Shown here in pieces: positions 32,799-41,307 of a DNA stretch of 46,793 nucleotides. The position numbers were made by a program, and so were the translations under genes. Source of the stretch: Parvibaculum sp. (GTDB taxonomy: Bacteria; Pseudomonadota; Alphaproteobacteria; Parvibaculales; Parvibaculaceae); NCBI RefSeq assembly GCF_030694575.1, contig NZ_JAUYUS010000097.1, forward strand, positions 1-46,793, read 5' to 3'. Below the pieces are notes generated by a model that ran no database searches, was not told the origin of the DNA, and was given only the letters and a program-made list of their open reading frames with translations. Position 1 is the first letter of the stretch. Each line of letters opens with the position of its first letter.

Positions 32799-33017
32799 GC
32801 TGTCCGCAGCCCCTTAACCTTGTCCCCGGCTGGCGGGGGCGGGGTCCTTCAGAGTTCAAGACGGGCCGCAAAAAATGCGGTATAAGAGCGAAAAACCGCT
32901 ATAAGAAAAACATCAAAACAGGAGGCTCGCCGCCTTCCTGGGTGCCGGGACAGCAGGTCCGCAGGTGCCCATGTTGCCGCGGCGACCGGGAAACGTCCGA
33001 GTTCAGGAGCCCAGGTA

Positions 33018-34103
33018 ATGTCATCGTCTTTTTCCCAGATCGTTTCGAGCGGGGCGGCGCGCTTGCGTGCGGCGTCCGTCGCGGGCGTTTGTGCCTTCGC
33101 GCTCGTCTTCGCCGCCGCCGGCCTGAAGTCGGCCGCCGCGCAGGAAGATACGGCCTCGTCAGAGGCTGAATATGCCGTGCAGTCGAATCTCGCGGCGGAA
33201 TCCCTGCTGCTCGACGCGACCTATGCAGGCGATCGCCTCGTCGCGGTCGGCGAGTTCGGTCATGTCGTACTTTCCGACGATCGCGGCGCCACCTGGAGGC
33301 AGGCCGTGAAGGTCCCGTCGCAGGCGACGCTCACAGGCGTCACCTTCATCAACAAGGATATCGGCTTCGCGGTGGGTCATGATGCAACCGTCATCCGTAC
33401 CAAGGATGGCGGCGAAAACTGGGACCTCGTCTACAACGACACCGAATCCGAAATGGCCTTCATGGCGGTCTATTTCGAAAACGAGAACCGCGGCTTCGCG
33501 CTCGGTGCCTTCTCCTTCATGGTCGAAACCAACGACGGTGGAGATACCTGGGAGGAGCGCACGCTCAGCGAAGGTCTGCTCGACGACTACCATCTGAACA
33601 AGCTCTTTTCGGACAAGGACGGCGATCTCTACATCTCCGCCGAGTTCGGTGTCGTCTATCACTCGACCGATCAGGGCCGTACCTTCAATCGCATCCAGAC
33701 GCAGTATGAAGGTTCCTTCTGGGGCGGCTTTGGCATGAGCGACGGATCGGTGATGGTCTTCGGCATGCGCGGCAATGCCTTCCGTTCATACGACAAGGGA
33801 CAGACCTGGCAGAAGGTCAACACCGGCACCGACAAGTCGATTGCCGGCGGCGTGCAGCTCGGCAGCGGCAAGATCGTCCTGGTCGGCCTGCAGGGCTATG
33901 TCGGCTACAGCGACGATGGCGGCAAGAGCTTCGTCGAAGTGACGCGCGCCGACCGCCTCGGCTATGCGGCCGTCGCGGACGGTCCCGACGGACAGATCGT
34001 CGTCTTCGGCGAGCCGGGCGCGAAGCTGATGCCCGACGATATGGAAAAGGCGCGCGAGGCTGTCAGCGCGAAAATAGTGGTCCAGCCCGACACCGACAGC
34101 TGA
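33018..34103 (+). CDS. YCF48/BNR-type beta-propeller, exported
   Basis: A 361-residue exported protein (hydrophobic leader about 17-41, ending AAAQ). It carries at least six Asp-box/BNR turns: SDDRGATW, TKDGGENW, TNDGGDTW, STDQGRTF, SYDKGQTW and SDDGGKSF, spaced about 42-48 residues. This forms a six- or seven-blade propeller like the photosystem-II assembly factor Ycf48. In heterotrophs such proteins accompany DUF1302, DUF1329 and an MMPL/RND exporter; here the exporter is absent. Location in the periplasm and a scaffolding role are inferred. It ends at a strong terminator. Confidence 0.9.
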   Translation: MSSSFSQIVSSGAARLRAASVAGVCAFALVFAAAGLKSAAAQEDTASSEAEYAVQSNLAAESLLLDATYAGDRLVAVGEFGHVVLSDDRGATWRQAVKVPSQATLTGVTFINKDIGFAVGHDATVIRTKDGGENWDLVYNDTESEMAFMAVYFENENRGFALGAFSFMVETNDGGDTWEERTLSEGLLDDYHLNKLFSDKDGDLYISAEFGVVYHSTDQGRTFNRIQTQYEGSFWGGFGMSDGSVMVFGMRGNAFRSYDKGQTWQKVNTGTDKSIAGGVQLGSGKIVLVGLQGYVGYSDDGGKSFVEVTRADRLGYAAVADGPDGQIVVFGEPGAKLMPDDMEKAREAVSAKIVVQPDTDS

Positions 34104-34131
34104 TCGCCGGTCAGCGGTCCCACGGATATCG

Positions 34132-34165
34132 AAACCCCGGCCTCACAGGCCGGGGTTTTTCTTTT
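34132..34165 (+). terminator. Rho-independent terminator after the YCF48-like gene
   Basis: Perfect 12-bp stem AAACCCCGGCCT / AGGCCGGGGTTT (34132-34143, 34147-34158), loop CAC, then TTCTTTT. Confidence 0.93.
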
Positions 34166-34274
34166 CCGCTGTTCGCGTTCTTCCAGGACGGCGCGCTTTT
34201 CATTACGCGCCGCACGGGCCACAATCGCGTCAAAAGGCGCCTGCAAAAAGCCTTGCACGAGGGAGGAATGGACT

Positions 34275-35078
34275 ATGGGAGAGAGCGTCGATTTCGGCCG
34301 CTACACGCGGATCAAGGCGAGCCGCCAGGGCCGCGTGCTCACGCTTGCCCTCAGTAACCCGAAGCTGATGAATGCGGTCGACGGCGACATGCACCGCGAA
34401 CTCTCGAGCATCTTTCTCGACGCCGCCGACGACAAGGGGTCCGATATCGTCGTTCTTACCGGCGAGGGCGCGGCTTTTTCGGCCGGTGGCGATCTCAACT
34501 GGATGAAGCGAAGCTTCGAGGCGGGCGAGAAGGGGCCGGACGCCGCGGAGGCAAAGCGCATCGTCTTTTCGCTGCTCGACCTCGAAAAGCCGATCATTGC
34601 GAAAGTGCGCGGCCCGGCCGTCGGTCTCGGCGCCACCATCGCGCTGATGTGCGATGTCATCTTTGCCGGCGAAAGTGCCCGTTTCGCCGATCCGCATGTC
34701 CGTGCCGGCATCGTCGCGGGCGATGGCGGCGCCATTATCTGGCCGCAGCTCGTCGGCTATGCGCGCGCCAAGGAATATCTGATGACAGGCGACGCGGTGC
34801 CCGCGAAGGAAGCCGAGCGCATCGGTCTCATCAATCATGTCGTGCCCGACGACGAGCTCGATGCGCGCGTCGATGCCTTCGCGGCGAAGCTCGCGGGCGG
34901 CGCCATTCAGGCGATCAAATACAGCAAGGTCTCCGTCAATGTCGGCCTGAAGCAGCTCGCACATACGATCCTCGATACCTCGATCGGCTATGAGATGCTC
35001 ACCTTCACGACCGAGGACCACAAGGAAGCGGTCAATGCCTTCCTTGAAAAACGCACGCCGGCTTTCACGGGGCGATGA
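34275..35078 (+). CDS. Enoyl-CoA hydratase/isomerase family protein
   Basis: A 267-residue crotonase-fold protein. Oxyanion segments are GAAFSAGGDLNWM and GPAVGLGATIALMCD. The site of the two catalytic glutamates reads DPHVRAGIVAGDGGA, with Asp/Gly rather than Glu, seen also in other members, so simple hydratase activity is not assured. GGGAGGAA lies before the ATG. It overlaps the acyl-CoA dehydrogenase by ATGA, and the four genes to 38303 form one likely operon of fatty-acid-like breakdown. Confidence 0.92.
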   Translation: MGESVDFGRYTRIKASRQGRVLTLALSNPKLMNAVDGDMHRELSSIFLDAADDKGSDIVVLTGEGAAFSAGGDLNWMKRSFEAGEKGPDAAEAKRIVFSLLDLEKPIIAKVRGPAVGLGATIALMCDVIFAGESARFADPHVRAGIVAGDGGAIIWPQLVGYARAKEYLMTGDAVPAKEAERIGLINHVVPDDELDARVDAFAAKLAGGAIQAIKYSKVSVNVGLKQLAHTILDTSIGYEMLTFTTEDHKEAVNAFLEKRTPAFTGR

Positions 35079-36271
35079 CGGAAATGGATGCGATCATGGA
35101 GGACGCGCCGCTCAATTTCGACGAACCCGAGCATGTCCGCATGCTGCGCGACGCTACGCGGCGATTTGTCGAAGCGGAAATGCCGCGCGCGAAGGCGCGG
35201 GAGTGGGATCGGGGCAATATCTATCCGGCCGATGTGATGAAGAAGCTCGGCGAGATGGGCATGATGGGCCTGACCGTTGAGGAGCGTTATGGCGGCGCCG
35301 GCGTCGATATCTACGCGACCATGGCGGTGATCGAGGAGATCGCGAAGCGCTCCGTCGCTGTCGCGTGCCCCTACATCATGGCGGTCTGCTATGCGGGCAT
35401 GAACCTCGGCGAAAGCGCATCGGAAGAGCAGAAGCAAGAACTGCTGCCCAAGGTCGCCTCCGGCAATCTTCTCTTCGCCTACGGGCTCTCCGAACCCAAT
35501 GTCGGCGGCGATCTCGCCACCGTGGAGACGACCGCGCGGCGCGAGGGCGATGAACTCGTCATCAACGGCACAAAGCGCTGGTGCACAGGCGCCCATATCG
35601 CGGATTACATTTTCTGCCTGCTGCGCACGGGCCCGAAGGAAGAGAAATACAAGAACCTCAGCATCGTTCTCGTCCCGCCGTCGCTTCCGGGGATCGCCAT
35701 CACGCCGCTCGGCCATCTCGGCATTCGCGGCGTCGAGACGAAGGATGTGAGCTTCGACGATGTGCGCGTGCCCGTGAGCAATATTCTCGGCGGCGAGGCG
35801 ATGTGGAACAAAGGCTGGAACCAGCTTGCCGGCCGCGCGCTTGAAGTCGAGAAGCTCGAACTTTCCGCCTGCGCGCTCGGTCTCTCGGAAGCCGCGCTCG
35901 CGGATGCATGGCGCTATGCCGAAGAGCGCGAGCAGTTCGGCCGCGCCATCGCCGGCCATCAGGCGATCCGTCACACGCTTGCCGATGCGCGGACCCGCGT
36001 CCGCGCCATGCGCCTCATGCTCTACAGCGCCGCGTGGCTGGCAGACAAGGGCCGTCCCTGTTCGGTCGAGACCTCGATGGCCAAGCTCTTCTGCTGCGAA
36101 GGCGCGGCAGAGGTCACGCAGATGTGCATGCGCGTCACCGGCGCCTATGGCCTCTCGGACCAGATGGACATGGAGCGTTATGTGCGCGATGCGGTGAGCC
36201 TCCCCATCGTCGGCGGCTCGTCCAACATGCAGAAAAACAATATTGCGAACAGGCTGAAGCTCGGCCAATAG
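35075..36271 (+). CDS. Acyl-CoA dehydrogenase
   Basis: A 398-residue FAD acyl-CoA dehydrogenase. Features are the AYGLSEPNVGGDLATVETTA flavin/substrate loop, R-W-C-T-G-A-H, GIRGVETKDVSFDDV, and the C-terminal Y-G-L-S-D-Q-M-D-M-E-R-Y-V-R-D region. The usual catalytic Glu position near the C-terminal ERYVRDAVSLPIVGGSS stretch is not clearly a Glu, so specificity is open. It starts in the ATGA overlap with the hydratase gene. Converts an acyl-CoA to its 2-enoyl-CoA, passing electrons to ETF. Confidence 0.92.
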   Translation: MTEMDAIMEDAPLNFDEPEHVRMLRDATRRFVEAEMPRAKAREWDRGNIYPADVMKKLGEMGMMGLTVEERYGGAGVDIYATMAVIEEIAKRSVAVACPYIMAVCYAGMNLGESASEEQKQELLPKVASGNLLFAYGLSEPNVGGDLATVETTARREGDELVINGTKRWCTGAHIADYIFCLLRTGPKEEKYKNLSIVLVPPSLPGIAITPLGHLGIRGVETKDVSFDDVRVPVSNILGGEAMWNKGWNQLAGRALEVEKLELSACALGLSEAALADAWRYAEEREQFGRAIAGHQAIRHTLADARTRVRAMRLMLYSAAWLADKGRPCSVETSMAKLFCCEGAAEVTQMCMRVTGAYGLSDQMDMERYVRDAVSLPIVGGSSNMQKNNIANRLKLGQ

Positions 36272-36285
36272 CGGGAGGACCAGAC

Positions 36286-37479
36286 ATGAACGTCGCCGAA
36301 ACGAAACAAGCGCCGCGCAAGGACCTGCTCGCCGCGGCGGAACATTTCGCCGATGAAATCGCCGCCCGTGCCGCAGAAATCGAAGCCAACCGCTTCCTGC
36401 CGCAGGATATTGCGAAGCGTTTCGCGGAAGCGGGGCTCTACCGCCTCTGCGTGCCGGAAGCCTATGGCGGCTACGAGGTACATCCGGGCGAGCTCGTGAA
36501 GGTCGTCGAACGTCTCGCGCGCGCGGACGGTTCGGCCGCATGGTGCGTCTTCATCGGCGCGACATCGGGTCTGGTCGCCGCCTTTATCGAGCCGGGCGAA
36601 GCCCAGCGCGTCTTTGGCGATCCGCTGACGATCACGGCGGGCGTCTTCGCGCCGCGCGGCAAGGCCGTGCACGCGGTCGAGAACGGCGTCGCGGGTTACC
36701 GTGTCAGCGGCCGCTGGCAATGGGGCTCGGGCTCGCGCAACGCCTCCTATATCTCCGGCGGCGCCCTCATCATCGGCGGTGACGGCAAGCCGGAGATGGC
36801 GGCGGAGGGCATCCCGCAGAACCGCATGATGATGTTCGACGCCGCCGACGTGACGCTGCACGACACCTGGGATGTCTCGGGTCTCTGCGGCACGGGCAGC
36901 ACCGACTTCGAGGTGAAGGACCTCTTCGTTCCCGCTGCCCGCGCGGTCAGCCTCATCAGCGACAAGCCGCTTCCGCGCCCACTTTACTGCTTCCCCACAT
37001 TCGGCCTGCTCGGCATCGGCATCGCCGCCGTCGCGCTGGGTCTCGCGCGCGGTTCCATCGACACGCTGGTCGATCTCGCGGGTGGCAAGACGCCGCAAGG
37101 GTCGTCGAAGCCGCTGGCGCTCCGCGCCAAGGCACATCTCGATGTCTCGCAGGCGGAAGCCCTCACGCGCTCGGCGCGTTCCTTCCTCATGGAGACGATC
37201 GATGCCGCGTGGAACGCCGCCGTGAAGGATGGCGAGATCACCGTCGCCCACCGCCGCGACATCCGGCTTGCGACGACGCATGCCGTTCAGTCCGCGGCCC
37301 GCGCGGTCGATCTCATGTACACGCTTGCCGGCGGCAGCTCGGTCTATCGCGGCTCGCCGCTCCAGCGGCAGTTCCGCGATGTGCATGTCGCCACGCAGCA
37401 CATGATGGTGTCGGACGCGACCTACGAACTCACCGGCCGCCTGCTGCTCGGCGTGCCGACCAATACGGCGATGCTCTGA
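36286..37479 (+). CDS. Acyl-CoA dehydrogenase-fold flavin monooxygenase-like protein
   Basis: A 397-residue protein of the acyl-CoA dehydrogenase superfamily's oxygenase branch (HsaA/DszC/HpaB-C2-like). The N-terminus reads KDLLAAAEHFADEIAARAAE, FLPQDIAKRFAEAGLYRLCVPEAYGG is the first helix pair, W-C-V-F-I-G-A-T-S-G follows, and ISGRWQWGSGSRN-like YRVSGRWQWGSGSRN is the flavin loop. CGTGSTDFEVKDLFVP is characteristic. Members use FMNH2 or FADH2 from a separate reductase to hydroxylate or desulfurise rings; others act as dehydrogenases. GGGAGGACC precedes ATG 36286. No flavin reductase is in the window. Confidence 0.85.
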   Translation: MNVAETKQAPRKDLLAAAEHFADEIAARAAEIEANRFLPQDIAKRFAEAGLYRLCVPEAYGGYEVHPGELVKVVERLARADGSAAWCVFIGATSGLVAAFIEPGEAQRVFGDPLTITAGVFAPRGKAVHAVENGVAGYRVSGRWQWGSGSRNASYISGGALIIGGDGKPEMAAEGIPQNRMMMFDAADVTLHDTWDVSGLCGTGSTDFEVKDLFVPAARAVSLISDKPLPRPLYCFPTFGLLGIGIAAVALGLARGSIDTLVDLAGGKTPQGSSKPLALRAKAHLDVSQAEALTRSARSFLMETIDAAWNAAVKDGEITVAHRRDIRLATTHAVQSAARAVDLMYTLAGGSSVYRGSPLQRQFRDVHVATQHMMVSDATYELTGRLLLGVPTNTAML

Positions 37480-37517
37480 CGCCGCAAGATTTTCACACCG
37501 CAAAACGAGAGACCGGA

Positions 37518-38303
37518 ATGACAAAGGAAAGAAAAGGCCGCGTTGCCGGCAAGATGGCGTTCGTCACGGGCGGCGCGCAGGGGCTCGGCAAGGCCTCCGG
37601 CATCATGCTTGCCCGCGAAGGCGCGAAGGTGACGCTCGCCGACATCAACGAGAAGGGCGCCCAGGCCGTCGCCGATGAAATCAATGCCGACTATCCGGGC
37701 ATGGCCTTCGCCGTCGGTCTCGACGTCACCCGCGAGGATCACTGGAAGGATGCGCTTGCCGCAGCGAACAAGGCGATGGGCGGCATCAACGTCCTCTTCA
37801 ACAATGCCGGCATCGGCGGCGGCACGACGGTAGAGGATACCGATTTCGAGACCTACAAGAAGGTGATGGCGGTCGATGTCGATTCCGTCTTTCTCGGCTG
37901 CAAATACGCGATCCCCTACATGGTGCCGCATGCGCCCGGCTCAATCATCAATACCTCGTCGATCGCCGGCCTGATCGCCGGCCACAACATGGCTGCCTAC
38001 AACGCCGCCAAGGCCGGCGTCTGGCTGTTGTCGAAATCGGTCGCGCTTCATTGCGCCAAGCGCGGCTACCGCATCCGCTCGAACTCGATCCATCCGACCT
38101 TCATCGACACGCCGATCCTCGACGGCATGGCGCGCGGCATGTCGAAGGAAGAACTGGTGAAGAAGCTCGCCAAGCAGGTGCCGCTCGGCATCGTCGGCGA
38201 GCCGGACGACGTCGCCTATTGCGTCCTTTATCTCGCCTCGGACGAATCCAAGTTCATTACCGGCTCCGAAATCAAGATCGACGGCGGTATTAGCGCCATG
38301 TAA
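37518..38303 (+). CDS. Short-chain dehydrogenase/reductase
   Basis: A 261-residue classical SDR. The cofactor motif is TGGAQGLG, DIN follows the second strand (Asp suggests NAD+), NNAG is the structural motif, and the catalytic Ser-Tyr-Lys reads NTSSIAGLIAGHNMAAYNAAK. It ends with the family-typical ITGSEIKIDGGISAM. It follows the flavin monooxygenase-like gene by 38 bases and completes an ECH-ACAD-ACAD2-SDR set, so 3-hydroxyacyl-CoA or alcohol oxidation is a reasonable guess. It ends before a hairpin at 38337-38357. Confidence 0.93.
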   Translation: MTKERKGRVAGKMAFVTGGAQGLGKASGIMLAREGAKVTLADINEKGAQAVADEINADYPGMAFAVGLDVTREDHWKDALAAANKAMGGINVLFNNAGIGGGTTVEDTDFETYKKVMAVDVDSVFLGCKYAIPYMVPHAPGSIINTSSIAGLIAGHNMAAYNAAKAGVWLLSKSVALHCAKRGYRIRSNSIHPTFIDTPILDGMARGMSKEELVKKLAKQVPLGIVGEPDDVAYCVLYLASDESKFITGSEIKIDGGISAM

Positions 38304-38336
38304 GGGGTTTCGTGGCAGGTTGACCGGTGCCCGGAG

Positions 38337-38357
38337 CGGCCCCTTGCGAAGGGGCCG
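38337..38357 (+). other. Hairpin CGGCCCCTT-GCG-AAGGGGCCG
   Basis: Perfect 9-bp stem 34 bases after the SDR stop. No T-run follows, so it is either a weak or Rho-aided stop, or an mRNA-protecting end. Confidence 0.45.
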
Positions 38358-38383
38358 TCCCGGCCCCAAATTGGTCAGCAACC

Positions 38384-39067
38384 ATGACCCGCCATGTGCT
38401 CATCGTGCTCCATCAGGAGCGATCGAACCCCGGAAGAGTGGCGCAGGAGCTTCGCCGCCGGGGCTGCGAACTCGACATCCGCCGTCCCTCGCTCGGTGAC
38501 CCTCTGCCTGCCACCATGGCCGGTCACGATGCCGCCGTGATCTTCGGCGGGCCGATGAGCGCCAATGACGACCTCCCCTTCATCAAGGCCGAAACCGACT
38601 GGATCGGCGTGCCGCTGAAGGAAGGGAAGCCCTATCTCGGTATCTGCCTCGGGGCGCAGCTCATGGCCCGCCATCTCGGGGCGCGCGTCTATGGCCGCGA
38701 GGATGCCCGGGTCGAGGTCGGTTATTACCCGATCCGCCCCACGGCGGAAGGCGGGCACCTCTTTGACGACCCCCAATATGTCTATCAGTGGCACCGGGAG
38801 GGCTTCGATTTGCCGTCGGGCGCGGTCCAGCTTGCGGAAGGCGACGATTTCCCAGTCCAGGCGATGCGCTACGGGGACAAGGCCTATGGCATCCAGTTTC
38901 ACCCGGAACTCACCTCGCTGATGATGAACGCCTGGCTTACCTATGCGAAGGAGCGGCTGTCGCAGCCCGGCGCCCAGCCGGAGCATCTCCACCGCATGGC
39001 CCGCTACCAGCACGACGGTACGCTCCGCCAGTGGCTCTCGCGCTTCATCGACCACTGGCTGGCGTAA
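38384..39067 (+). CDS. Class I glutamine amidotransferase-like protein
   Basis: A 227-residue stand-alone GATase1 domain. The nucleophile is Cys in YLGICLGAQLMA, and the His-Glu pair is in GIQFHPEL. FGGPMSANDDLPFI is the oxyanion loop of this GMP-synthase-like group. Stand-alone members hydrolyse gamma-glutamyl compounds or feed ammonia to partners not visible here. ATG 38384 lies after the hairpin; the first residues MTRHVLIVLHQERSNPGRV fit the family. The gene is convergent with the DUF1254/DUF1214 gene. Confidence 0.9.
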   Translation: MTRHVLIVLHQERSNPGRVAQELRRRGCELDIRRPSLGDPLPATMAGHDAAVIFGGPMSANDDLPFIKAETDWIGVPLKEGKPYLGICLGAQLMARHLGARVYGREDARVEVGYYPIRPTAEGGHLFDDPQYVYQWHREGFDLPSGAVQLAEGDDFPVQAMRYGDKAYGIQFHPELTSLMMNAWLTYAKERLSQPGAQPEHLHRMARYQHDGTLRQWLSRFIDHWLA

Positions 39068-39077
39068 GGCGAAAGCC

Positions 39078-40478
39078 TCAGCTATCTACCGGCTCGAGCG
39101 GCGGCAGCGCCAGCGTCATGGCCAGGAATTCATCGACGAGTTTCTGCACAGGCGAGTATATCCGGCAGGTCACGCGGAACGGCCCGCCCTTGGGCGAGGG
39201 CAGCCAGTTTGTGTTCCTGGCTCCGCCGGGTGCGTCGGCCTGGATCCAGATATCCGCCGAACCGTCTTCGTTCGCCACCAGCGTGTCGCGGCTCGAAACG
39301 CAATAGCGGTCGATGGAATTGCCGACGAACTGGAAACTGCGCCCGTCATACATGGTGATCGACCAGAAGCCGATCTCGCTGGTCTGCGGCACGCGGTCCG
39401 CCGGCACGTGGATGCGGTAGTGCTTCGATCCGTCCAGCGGATCGCCATTGGAGTCGTAATAAGTGTAGAGGTAGATCGCTTCCTCGGGATCGTTGCCCAT
39501 CAGGCCGACCAGCGCCGCAGCCGCGCGCGCCGCGTAGTCGGATGTGAAATCGCGCGAGTAGCGTGCCGTGTCCCAGCCATTGGGGAATTTCCGGCCGCGA
39601 TTCTTGAACAGGTATTCGATCATCGCCGGGCCGTCCTTCTCCGCGCGCAGCACACCGGCGCGCGTGGCGGGATCGAGCGTGTCCGGGTCGAAGGGCTCGC
39701 CCGGCGCGATGCCGATGCGCCAAAGAGTGGTCGCTATCACCTTGTGGTTCGGCGGGGGCGGGTTTTCCGCCAGGAGGTCGGCGGCCTCCTTGAACCACGC
39801 GAAATCGCCCTCGTATTTGTTGCGATGGCGCGGTGCGGGTGGCGTGGCGGGCTTCCCGCTCGGGCCGTCCTGCCATTCCGAGAGCGGCGTAAGCGACATT
39901 TGCGCCTGATAGCTCCGCACGATCTCCAGATCGGCTTCGTCCTTTGCGGCGATGCGGACGGCGATGCCGCCGAGATTGGTATCGAGCCGCCGCTCCTTCA
40001 CGCCTTCGGGAAGTTCGCCCACCCAGTCCGGGCCGACAAAGCCGATATAGGTGCGTTCGCAGCCATTGGTGCGGGGCGAATAGTCATAGGGCTGGTTCTC
40101 GACATAGGCGTTGACGACCTGAACGACGGCATAGCGATCCTTGATCGCCGGCATGTCGAGGATGATCGGCTCCTTCGTGAGATCGAGCGAGACGCCCGTA
40201 TAGACCGTGTCGACATTGGGGCTGAAGGGCATGTCGCCCTTTGCGGAGGAGAGCGCCGTCATGTGGCCGAGCTGATTGATGGGCGCTGCGGGCTCAAAGG
40301 GAACGGGTCCGGTCAGCTTTTCGCGGCGCAGGCGCTCACGCTCGGTGATGAAGAGCGGGAAGGCGAAGAGATAGGCCTGAAGCGCGATGGAGTAGGCCAG
40401 CGCCTCGAGACCTCGCGCGTCGATGTCGTTGGTTCCGGAGGCGGACGGAACGCTGGTGTTAGGTCCTGCTGACGACAT
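39078..40478 (-). CDS. DUF1254/DUF1214 domain protein
   Basis: A 466-residue protein with DUF1254 (about 45-185; AYLFAFPLFITERERLR, PNVDTVYTGVSLDL) and DUF1214 (about 330-455; FWSITMYDGRSFQFVGNSID, NTNWLPSPKGGPFRV). No signal peptide, although many relatives are exported. GGGAGGAAAAA precedes ATG 40478. Function is unknown; family members occur in xenobiotic and lipid clusters. It is divergent from the Crp/Fnr-like regulator, with a 16-bp palindrome between them, so it is a likely target of that regulator. Confidence 0.9.
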   Translation of the reverse strand: MSSAGPNTSVPSASGTNDIDARGLEALAYSIALQAYLFAFPLFITERERLRREKLTGPVPFEPAAPINQLGHMTALSSAKGDMPFSPNVDTVYTGVSLDLTKEPIILDMPAIKDRYAVVQVVNAYVENQPYDYSPRTNGCERTYIGFVGPDWVGELPEGVKERRLDTNLGGIAVRIAAKDEADLEIVRSYQAQMSLTPLSEWQDGPSGKPATPPAPRHRNKYEGDFAWFKEAADLLAENPPPPNHKVIATTLWRIGIAPGEPFDPDTLDPATRAGVLRAEKDGPAMIEYLFKNRGRKFPNGWDTARYSRDFTSDYAARAAAALVGLMGNDPEEAIYLYTYYDSNGDPLDGSKHYRIHVPADRVPQTSEIGFWSITMYDGRSFQFVGNSIDRYCVSSRDTLVANEDGSADIWIQADAPGGARNTNWLPSPKGGPFRVTCRIYSPVQKLVDEFLAMTLALPPLEPVDS

Positions 40479-40537
40479 TTTTTCCTCCCACAGCATCTCT
40501 CTTTTCTACTTGCATAGCGCGATCTCCGCCTCAAGAC

Positions 40538-40553
40538 TGCCCAATATTGGGCA
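40538..40553. promoter_or_regulatory. Perfect 16-bp palindrome, likely Crp/Fnr-type operator
   Basis: TGCCCAATATTGGGCA reads the same on both strands. It lies in the 88-bp divergent gap, 14 bases before the regulator's TTG and 60 bases before the DUF1254/DUF1214 ATG. Position and symmetry fit a dimeric HTH protein, most simply the Crp/Fnr-like product. Confidence 0.65.
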
Positions 40554-40566
40554 ATTGGAGGTTGTC

Positions 40567-41307
40567 TTGATTTTTCATTCCAGCCGGGAGAGCGACTTTC
40601 TGGCGGATATGGACGGGGCGGTCCGGCAAATTCTTGTCGACGCCGCGAGCCGGAAATCCTTGACGGCCGGACAGTCGATCCAGCGGGATGGCGATGCGGA
40701 GCGGTCGCTCATGATCGTCCAGTCTGGCCGGGTGCGTCTCTCCAAGACCAGCGCAGAAGGCAAGCGCACCACGCTGGCGCATCTTGGAGAGGGAGATGTG
40801 CTGGGTCTCTTCGCGCTCATTGTCGATCGGCCAAAGGCCTATGACGCCGAGGCCGAAATCGCGACGAAACTGCTGCTGGTCGACAAGGCCGCTTTCAACC
40901 GCCTGCTGGACCGGGAGCCGCTTTTCCGCAACCACGTCTTTCAGTTTCTGGCGCGGCGTCTGGAATCCGCTTTTCAGGCTCTCAGCGACGAGCGGAGTCT
41001 CCCGCTCGTCTTCAAGACAGCCAAGGCCCTGCTCTATTACGCGGATGCGGAGGGTTGGGTGCGGCTTACCCAGCAGGCCCTTGCCGAGCAGCTCGGGGCG
41101 TCCCGCAACGGCCTTGGCCTCGCCCTCAAGTCGTTGTCGGAGGAAGGGTTGATCGAGCGGCACTACGGCTCGATCCGTATCGCCGCCCCGGACCGCCTGA
41201 ACAAACGGCTCTCGGATGCCGGATGGACCCCGGAAGGCGTTTCGGCTGACGATTTCGGGAAGGGGGTGCTCCGGAAATGGTGGAGCCGAGCGGGATCGAA
41301 CCGCTGA
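40567..41307 (+). CDS. Crp/Fnr family transcriptional regulator
   Basis: A 246-residue regulator. The cyclic-nucleotide-like jelly roll (about 15-130) includes LMIVQSGRVRLSKTSAEGKR and LGEGDVLGLFALI. The dimer helix follows, then the winged HTH with LTQQALAEQLGASRNGLGLALKSL. There is no N-terminal cysteine set, so it is not an iron-sulfur FNR. TTG 40567 is chosen because TTGGAGG lies five bases upstream; no ATG fits as well. The last nine codons (41278-41304, WWSRAGSNR) and the stop lie within the opposing tRNA-Ala gene, so the natural C-terminus has been borrowed from tRNA sequence. Confidence 0.87.
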   Translation: MIFHSSRESDFLADMDGAVRQILVDAASRKSLTAGQSIQRDGDAERSLMIVQSGRVRLSKTSAEGKRTTLAHLGEGDVLGLFALIVDRPKAYDAEAEIATKLLLVDKAAFNRLLDREPLFRNHVFQFLARRLESAFQALSDERSLPLVFKTAKALLYYADAEGWVRLTQQALAEQLGASRNGLGLALKSLSEEGLIERHYGSIRIAAPDRLNKRLSDAGWTPEGVSADDFGKGVLRKWWSRAGSNR

